Shown: positions 56,772 to 64,000 of the stretch, in pieces | Position numbering within the stretch: position 1 is the stretch's first letter | Layout: every line of letters begins with the position of its first letter | Assembly: GCA_963662155.1 (NCBI GenBank) | Contig: OY759266.1 | Span: 56,005,510 to 56,069,509, forward strand | From: Lamellibrachia columna | Taxonomy: Eukaryota; Annelida; Polychaeta; Sabellida; Siboglinidae | Direction: 5' to 3' | DNA length: 64,000 bases | Notes under the pieces: model-generated | Databases searched by the model: none | What the model was told of the DNA's origin: nothing | The model's input: the letters and a program-made list of their open reading frames with translations, nothing else | Made by a program: the position numbers and the translations under genes

Positions 56772-59700
56772 GTGTAAACAAAGTCGCTTGTCCAAGAGAA
56801 AACTTAGGTGTCACTGTCTCTTTGTTATGAAATGCCATTGCCATTTATTTATTTTTATTCTCTGAGTGTTAACGAATGTATTTGTTGCGTTTCCACCAAC
56901 AAAAACTATTAGTCTAAACTAAGATAAATGTGATTAGTGCCGCGACTACCAAAAATGTTTTGTACTATTCTCAATGACGTTTTTTATTCTTTTAACTATG
57001 TTGTATCAAGTATTTTATTTGTTTTACGGACAAAGGACTGTTTTCATCAAATTGCGCTGCGCACACCCCAAACGTCACGTTAATAGCCGTGATCGGCTTC
57101 TGTGATGCATCCACACAACAACTGCAGTGGGATCTTCAGATTCAGAATAATATCAATCATTGAATCGAATTTACCATCAAAATGCCCGTTCCTAAGCAAC
57201 CTAGTCGATGTTATGCTACGTGTGTTTTCTACTATAAGTAATATAAACTGCCATCTGGGCATTACGTACTCTCAAACGGTTTACGTACCGAAGTATTTGC
57301 AGTGTGCATGGTTTCTGAAATTGTTGGAAGTTAACGGTTTACGTAGCGTACATTTGATTTACCATAAAAACCACTAAGGGGTATTTTGAAAAAACAAAGG
57401 CGTTACATTTCATTCTTGGGGTCGTAGATTATTCCCTAAAAGTTTGGCACCCAAGGTGCAAGCCTTCCAGGAGGAAAACGTTAGCATAACCACATACAAG
57501 CATATATACGCTAGCTCGATTATAGTTAGATTTAGCAATAAAATTACAATGAAACATGGCACATATTGCATAGAATATTGCCAAGGATAACACAAGAAAG
57601 CACTAATCTTATTTCCATTAATGCTGTTAATGTTATAAATTATGAAGGCCTGTAAATTATTACCTTACTTTAGGATGGTTCTGATCGCAGGATTCTTGTG
57701 ATTCCTCATTGATTAGATCTTCAATAATGTAAGGGTTCCGGTTCCAGTTATTAATGGTGCTTCAAACTTATATAAAATTGCCTGGTTGAACCAGAATTTG
57801 TCCAGGCAGTTTTGAAATAAATTTATGGATTTTGCTTGTACTACTGTTTCTGGGAGGGAATTCAAAGGCTCAGTCACTCTGAAAGGGAAAGCATTTTTCT
57901 TGTATTTGATCTTTGGGTAAAATGTTTAGCATATGACCTCTATCTCCTGTCATGTTTAGCATATGACCTCTATCTCCTGTCATGTTTAGTATATGACCTC
58001 TATCTCCTGTCATGCTTCATCCCATTTTAAAAGTTATGGTGATGATTTATTTTTGTATAAATTGTGCATCAATTAAAAAGCTTCAATCATATCTCCTCAT
58101 AAATGTCTATATACTAATGAGAGTACTTTCAGTGAGTTTAGCCTTTCTACATAAGTTAGGTTACTCATACCTGGTAATTCTTTGGTTGCTCTTCTTTGGA
58201 CATTTTCTATTGCAATAATGTGTTTTTTCTTGTAAGTGTACCATACTGCTATATATGGCATAGTCAAGATGTGTTCTTACTTGTTTTTGTTTTATATAAT
58301 GGCATGATCATATATTTGTCTATAAATTAGAAAGTTCTGCAAATCATTTTTGTCGTCTTTGTTGGTTTGTTTACAACTTCATTAATGTGATCATCAAAGG
58401 ATAGCTTTGTATCAACAGTGACCCCTAAGTCTTTTTGCTTTTTGGTTGTGTCGAGCGGATGCTTGGTGTTGTTTAGTATCATAGAATATTCAATTGTCCA
58501 ACATTTTTTTACCAATTATGTTTGCATTTGTCAGGATGACATTTTAATAATCACTTATCACTCCACTGCTCTAAGATATTTAGGTCATGTTGTAAGATGT
58601 CCTGGTCATTTTTATCTGTAATAGTTCTAAACATCTTGATGTCGTTGCAAATAAAAGTGTATCAGACTTTGTTAGCTTTGGTAAGTCATTTATATATAAC
58701 ACAAATACCCAAGTAGTAGTGGTTCTAAAGCCAACAACCTGAGGTATCCCAGAAGTCACTTTGTGCCATTTTAATTCTTTTCTATTTACAGCCACCTTTT
58801 GTTTTTCATTTATTTCTATTATTTCCATCCTAATGTTGAAGCTATCCAATTTACTTATTAATGTCATGTGGTACAGTGTCAAAAGTTTTTTGCAAATCCA
58901 TATAAATGACGTCTATATAATTGCCATTATCGAGTCCCAAGGTCCAATTATCTGAAACTTTAATAAGTTGGAGGACTGTTGAATTTCCTGATATAAAACC
59001 ATATTGTTTTGGGCTAAATAGACCATTTCCTATCGTTGACTCACAGAGCTGGTGATCTCTATCCATAAAATTAACTAAAAACTCCTGTTAGCCTTGAAAA
59101 AGGGTTGTTTGTAGTGTTTTTGTTCTTCCTCGTTACTCTCTTTCTGAAGGGGTGAGGGTACTTCATGTACTGCTGCACTGCCCCAGCTGTTATCCCTTTC
59201 CACTTCTCCTTATGAGCAGCCTTCTCCCTCCACTTGTCTTCCTTCTCTGACTTTCAAACATCCTTCTTTCCACAGTCCTCCCATCTAAGTTGTTGTCTTA
59301 CCCTTTTCCTAAGGCCTCACTGTTTCATCGCCTCTGCTTTCTTTAGTAGTCAGCCTTCCTCCATCCGCACCACGTGACTTGCCCACAGTATATATCATAG
59401 GACATTTATACATAAGATGTACTTTATCCAATAAAATTTGTAATTTGAGACAATTCCTCACAGTATATAGTTGTACCTTTGTTGAAAACTGAAGATATGC
59501 CATTATAGTTTTATACCAACATTTCAGCAATATTTGTTACATTGCAGCACTTCTGAGAAAACCCCCAATAGCTTCAAGATGCAGAGGAGACCAGAGACCT
59601 ACATGCCGCAGAGAAATTTCTGCAACTGCAACATTACCTCCACGTTTTCAACCAGTCACTGATGCTAAAGAAAAGATGTGTAACGATAAAGCAAGACCGT

Positions 59701-62700
59701 TTGTTTTTCACCGAAGACCAAGTAGACCTACCATAACATCCCAGAAAATACCTGTAGTTTCCCAAGATAAAACTTTGGTAAACCAGAAGTCACATCCGCT
59801 TGTGGAAGATGTTTCCCGTGACACTGATTCCAAGCAGTGCTGCTCAAAACCAAGACTTTCTGAAATGCGAGGAACTAACACAGAGTTGTTCATCACACAG
59901 ACCTTCATAAATAAGACACCATCGCAGAAACCACGTCCACGTCCATCTTCAGCCCATGTGCTGGGAGAAAAGAAAAAATCACAGCTTGGGATAGAATGTT
60001 TTATCCCAACAACTGGTGCAAAGGTTGAAACAAAGAAACCAAGGCCAGCGTCAGCACATGTGTCAGGGAATGTAAGCAGAGTTGACATGGAGCCGATGGT
60101 GTATGGACTTGCAGACAACAGACGAGTGAGCGGCAGCAAATCTGACTTGGCCAGTGCAGGGCAGCTCCGTCTCTATCGACTGTGTAATGACCAAGGGAAA
60201 GATGATGTGAAGACAAAGGAGGATTTACATCAGAATAAATCGTGAGTCTGCTTGTTCTTCAGATGTAGAGATTTTATAATTGTATTCATCATTTACACAA
60301 TGTTTACATTAACGATTTTATTATAATCATATCATTAGCTCAACATATTTTGTTTGTATTACAAACAACTGTTTAATTTGTTGACACTAATGTCAGCTTT
60401 GTTTCATAAAATAATTACATGTTGTTTTATTCTATGCATTCTGGAAACTATAAGTAGTTAAGAAATATTGATAGGGTCAAATGTTGTTTTTTCTTGTCCA
60501 ACATAATTATATTAAAAAAGATAATATAAATTATTTTCACTTTTAGAAACATGTCCTGTTTTCCTTGTTGTGAATAATAGATAATTAGCCCTTTAATACT
60601 GAGTATCACCAGTATTTATATTTACAGCTCGATGCCCCAACGCTTGCAGTTACTGCAACCTTGGCTGACAGATGTGTCGAGTCATTCACATGGTGTCACT
60701 CCAAGGAACTGTTTGGTTTTCGTCCCATCTTTGCAAGCCGATGAAGGAACAGTACCAGTGGTGCCCCCTGTCCAGTTGGCAAGTGACCAACTGCCATACA
60801 AATACAAAGTTGTGACACCAGAACCCTGGGTAGGAAAACCTCGCGTTCAGAGATTTTTATGCAGTGACAGTTTTTTTAATGTAACCAGTAAACTAAAAAA
60901 TAGTGTTATTATTTGTTTACATATCATTGTAAACATGTGCAGGTTTTTTATTAATTTGTTTATATATATTTAGTCAAAAACTCTCAAAACACAGGAGCAA
61001 AATTTGTCATGTGAAATGTTTGATAAAGTATTTTATACTGGTTAATTATTCATAAGTATGCAGTACTTAAATGTGTAGACTTGAATGAAAATCCGTGCGT
61101 GGTATTAACGTTTTCCATAACATTTCAGTGCCCAAAGAAATACGATCACCCATGGGTAAGCCACTATAATTATGATATGTCTACTTATATCAACTAATTA
61201 TGTTGTTCTTCCTCAATTACTGCAAGCACTCTATCACTCTCCTATATTTCACCCCAGGTGTAAGAAACATAAAAATTACAATTTCAGATGTAATTGTTTG
61301 AGTTTGAGCTAGTTGGCAAAACTTTGTTATATTAGGGACCACTTCAAAACACGACACTACATGAAACCAATGCTATTAGTATTACACTTGTGACACTAAT
61401 TAAGGAGTACAGAATATATATATATGTAATCATTTGTGCCTGTGTATCTGGAATAAATCGTTGAACAATGAATGAACAAGTTGCACTTCTGCTGATTCTT
61501 TCTCCTGTGGCTCTTTCAGCGCCAACAGCCTGTCACAGCATGGCAGTGTAACCATGGCAACCATGGCAGTCATGGCAACCTGAAATCAACCATGCCCAGA
61601 ATGCCTTCTCTCATGAAGATCTATTCTGAGAATGGTCAACTACTTCATATGTAAGTAAGAAGTCTTGAAAAAGATGTTATTTTTAGTGGAGCAAATTTAT
61701 GATACTGGTACATTCCGTGCCTTTTTATCACAATTTTTTAATGCATCAGAGACTGCCAGTTACTATATTTCCCACAGTATTGTATTGACCACTAAGATTC
61801 ACAACAGTTCTTTTCATAGTTCTATAGGCATTTGTTTTCTTATAATATAAATCACCCTTTCCAAGAAATAACATAGCCAGTTTACAAAGTAGCTGCTACC
61901 TCAAAAAGCATATAATTATCTGTTTATTTTTCCTGTCTTTGGACACCAGTAGTAAATATTGCATGCTTTTAAATATGTGACATATTTTAGGCGATACTCA
62001 GGAAAAAGAACTGCTAATGTTGTGAGGAAGGAGATCCAGGAATTGGAAGATCTCTTGAAAGGTAGGAACACTTGGAGCTCTTCAACTATCATGACTTTTT
62101 ACACAATTTTACAGCGATTTGGTGTGATGGATCTTATTATGAAACATTGGGGATATTTATGTACAAGATATGTACAAGATATTACAGTATGTATTTTATA
62201 AAAGTTTTTTTATCAAGTTAATTGAATGATTGCATAATAAAGTTTATGTAAAAATAAAGATAGAAACATTATTCAGCATACGCATGACACATATGCAGTA
62301 ACACACATGTACATAAACCCACTGTACACATTAATGGTTGTTGTACTGATTTGTGGTTTTCAGGTATTGGGTCCCGTGATGGTTGCTCAATTGCAGTTCA
62401 ATATCAAGGTGAGATCAGCCATCTGCAAACCATGCTCAACAGAACAAAGGGAAGAGTGGAAGAAATTGAGAAGTATGTGTATAACATATCTTACACATTT
62501 TGGTTTTATTCATAATGTGTGTATGTGTATTAAATCCTTGTACCTTTGACTTTAATGAATTTACTAAAATGCCAGCAGGTAAAAATTATTATAGAATGTT
62601 ATATGTAAGTCATATAAGTTACTGGGGTATATATATTTTACTATAAGCCGTTCACTGTGGTGGCTGTGTGCCTACTTGTAAAATTGCATAAAATGTAGAA

Positions 62701-63707
62701 AAAGTGTGTGTGTCTGTGTGTGTGGCGCGTGAAATTTAGACATTCAGAAATTCACCAAATTAGCAAATATTCCTTATCATTTAGAGTATAATGAGCTGAC
62801 ATGTGTCTGTTGAGGTTATTTCATGTAGTCTTGTCATGATAGTTCATAGTATACCTATATGTATTTTGCTGTAATAAAACCTAGTGAACTTATGTGTTAC
62901 ATCTAGAAGGGTTCAAGAGAAGCTTCAGATGAAGGAGGCACAGCTGGAGGCCGAGTCTCAGGATTCTGTGAGTGAAATAGAATTGTAATAATTATTATAT
63001 TTACCATAATCATAATAAGTAAGTAAGAGCATAATAACTGTTTTTGGTTTAAGTTGCTATTCTGTGTGGACCATGTTGATCTAATGTGTGGATCATGTTG
63101 ATGTTCTGTGTGGACCATGCTGATCTACTGTGTGGACCACATTGATATACTGCATGGACCACATTGACCTTCTGTGTGAATCCTATTAGTCTTCCGCGTG
63201 GACTCTGTTGATCTTCCATTTGCATCTTTTTGATCTTCTGTGTGAACCCTGTTTATCTTTGGTGTGGATCCTATTGGTCTTTTGTGTGGACCAAGTTGAT
63301 CTACTGTGTAGACACTGTTATTAAAGAGACATCTATTAACGTTGTTTAAACACCCAGACATCTTGACCCAGCCCCAGTATAACAGGACATACTATGACCA
63401 AAGTGATACTTCAGTTCAGTTTAGGTCAGTGTGTGTTCAATTGTAATCATGGGGCAATCGTAACATATCCTCTGCTCAATTCCAGTTTGGCCTGAAAGCA
63501 TTCTACAGGCGCCACGAGGAAGTGATAGCAGAGATCATCAGACAACGCGACTTGTGTGTGAAAGAACTGGCTGCAATTGAAGAGAGTCTGGATCTCGACA
63601 CAGACAGAAAGCACTTCAAGAAGAGGATGCAGATGGATGGAGAGTCAGAAGATAAAGTCATAGAACATGTAGACAGTGGCAGTGATCAGAGTAACAATAC
63701 AGAGTAA
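56759..63707 (+). CDS. Unrecognised coiled-coil protein gene, about 509 residues
   Basis: Exons: (56759-56771 tentative), 59548-60241, 60628-60829, 61129-61155, 61520-61650, 61991-62061, 62364-62472, 62907-62967, 63486-63707; all GT/AG, phases agree, and with the tentative first exon total 1,530 nt. I do not recognise the family. The N-terminal half is basic, Ser/Pro-rich and disordered, with a repeated RP.SAHV box (PRPRPSSAHV, PRPASAHV) as in some ciliary or sperm proteins. The C-terminal half is strongly helical and probably coiled-coil (VRKEIQELEDLLK, QGEISHLQTMLNRTKGRVEE, RVQEKLQMKEAQLEAE, FYRRHEEVIAEIIRQRDLCV). No signal peptide, membrane segment or enzyme motif. A cytoskeletal or ciliary role is only a guess from the RP.SA boxes. 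Its first intron holds a decayed LINE. Confidence 0.75.
57780..59070 (-). pseudogene. Decayed LINE (CR1/Jockey group) in intron 1 of the coiled-coil gene
   Basis: Minus-strand pieces in order: YGFISGNSTVLQLIKVSDNW.., YMDLQKTFDTVPHD (palm start, usually DF.KAFDTVPH), VTSGIPQVVG, YINDLPKLTKSDTLLFATT (FADD box lost), LNNTKHPLDTTKKQKDLGVT VDTKLSFDDHI-like run, and the 3' end. Many frameshifts. A related remnant, with Arg/Glu-rich frames on the minus strand, may extend to about 59400. Confidence 0.75.
57921..58014. repeat. 30-bp unit, three copies
   Basis: GTTTAGCATATGACCTCTAT plus CTCCTGTCAT repeated three times within the LINE relic; a local duplication. Confidence 0.85.
59548..60241 (+). CDS. 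Coiled-coil gene, large exon
   Basis: Acceptor ACATTGCAG. The open frame begins at the acceptor (LLRKPPIASRCRGDQRP..), runs on without a stop, and ends at donor GTGAGT. Contains both RP.SAHV boxes (about 59936 and 60043). The ATG at 59676 is a possible alternative start. Confidence 0.75.
60628..60829 (+). CDS. Coiled-coil gene exon
   Basis: SSMPQRLQLLQPWLTDVSSH.. to ..YKYKVVTPEPW; acceptor TTTACAG, donor GTAGGA. The frame stays open past the donor for about 48 codons, so intron retention would add residues. Confidence 0.7.
61129..61155 (+). CDS. Coiled-coil gene, 27-nt microexon
   Basis: CPKKYDHPW between TTTCAG and GTAAGC, phase 0 both sides. Good splice sites and the right phase support it; its small size makes it uncertain. 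Confidence 0.55.
61520..61650 (+). CDS. Coiled-coil gene exon
   Basis: RQQPVTAWQCNHGNHGSHGN.. to ..YSENGQLLH, with a short NHG/SHG repeat; donor GTAAGT. Confidence 0.72.
61991..62061 (+). CDS. Coiled-coil gene exon
   Basis: RYSGKRTANVVRKEIQELED.. ; begins the helical half. Acceptor TTTTAG, donor GTAGGA. Confidence 0.75.
62364..62472 (+). CDS. Coiled-coil gene exon
   Basis: GSRDGCSIAVQYQGEISHLQ.. to ..GRVEEIE; heptad-like spacing of hydrophobic residues. Confidence 0.78.
62907..62967 (+). CDS. Coiled-coil gene exon
   Basis: RVQEKLQMKEAQLEAESQDS; donor GTGAGT. A 21-bp repeat array occupies the next intron. Confidence 0.72.
63058..63322. repeat. About 21-bp degenerate minisatellite, about 12 copies
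   Basis: Unit close to CTGTGTGGACCATGTTGATC. Minus-strand frames reading ..STWSTQNS.. are produced by it. It lies in the last intron of the coiled-coil gene. Confidence 0.85.
63486..63707 (+). CDS. Coiled-coil gene, last exon
   Basis: FGLKAFYRRHEEVIAEIIRQ.. to an acidic end (..DGESEDKVIEHVDSGSDQSN..) and TAA. Acceptor TTCCAG. Confidence 0.8.
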   Translation, partial: FGLKAFYRRHEEVIAEIIRQRDLCVKELAAIEESLDLDTDRKHFKKRMQMDGESEDKVIEHVDSGSDQSNNTE

Positions 63708-64000
63708 AGATATAGATGGTGGTGGCTGAGAATGTGATGGGAAATGTCTTGTTTCCAGTTAAACTGCTGCAGCTGCACAGACACTGCTTTTTGAATAATA
63801 TGACAACCCTTTACTTGCTAAGTTATCCTCTTCGCACCTTAGTTTGTGCATAAAGCCACAAAAAACCCTTTAGGTGTGCCAAAATATTTTATATCAATAT
63901 ATATAAACTTTTGTTAAGAGACCAGTTGAAAATGCCTAATTCAATAGTTAACTTCTCTTTCTGGCTTCTTTTTGGAAGGTCCAATGCCCGTGTAATATGT
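63708..64000 (+). other. 3' UTR / flank of the coiled-coil gene
   Basis: No coding sequence and no AATAAA seen before the window ends, so the transcript end probably lies outside. Confidence 0.5.

Noticed and set aside
63340..63425. Extra exon of the coiled-coil gene (TATAACAGG.. to ..CAGTTTAG)
   Set aside because: AG and GT borders exist, but its 47-nt length would break the phase shared by the neighbouring exons.

Overview
This 64 kb window is animal nuclear DNA. It is AT-rich, its coding exons are short and flanked by GT/AG splice sites, introns are long, and LINE, SINE, LTR and DNA-transposon remains are abundant. The two recognisable genes encode proteins conserved across animals. The repeat style (aattg-rich hAT MITEs, tRNA-type SINE, Jockey/CR1-group LINEs, many minisatellites) suggests a marine invertebrate, perhaps a mollusc or other lophotrochozoan, but that is only an inference. 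I saw no bacterial operon, CRISPR array, rRNA or tRNA gene.

Layout: (1) 1-12,060 is a transposon and repeat landscape: two LINE relics on the minus strand, a 22-bp and a 35-bp minisatellite, and a plus-strand LINE at 4,560-11,505 that was hit first or later by a 457-bp inverted-repeat MITE and by a 4,486-bp Ty3/Gypsy-like LTR retrotransposon with identical 150-bp LTRs and a 5-bp target duplication. (2) 12,320-23,174 (+) is a complete 11-exon WIPI2 gene (PI3P-binding beta-propeller of autophagy). It has two in-frame donor sites in exon 10, predicting 449- and 503-residue forms. (3) 23,175-29,020 is the intergenic space between convergent genes, with a pure (CAG)26 tract and a degenerate 35-bp minisatellite. 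(4) 29,021-56,475 (-) is a complete 15-exon NPLOC4 gene (NPL4, ubiquitin-binding cofactor of p97/VCP), 641 residues when all exons are joined; all exon phases agree. Its introns hold a Kolobok-like relic, a 22-bp array, a Tigger-like element, a hAT element ending close to a splice acceptor, a 46-bp array, a piggyBac-like relic and a 7.4-kb array of a 54-bp unit. (5) About 280 bp from the NPLOC4 start, in divergent orientation, lies a plus-strand gene of unknown identity (56,759/59,548-63,707) encoding a roughly 500-residue protein with a basic, low-complexity N-terminal half and a coiled-coil C-terminal half.

WIPI2 and NPLOC4 both act in protein/organelle turnover (autophagosome formation and p97-dependent extraction of ubiquitinated proteins), but nothing in the sequence shows that their convergent neighbourhood is functional. 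The most unusual features are the giant 54-bp intronic array with second-order repeats and long open frames on both strands, the chain of nested insertions in the LINE, the 99-nt near-perfect hairpin in WIPI2 intron 2, and the number of separate DNA-transposon families whose termini and target duplications can still be read. Splice sites were assigned by eye from protein similarity, phase and GT/AG signals; no transcript data were available.
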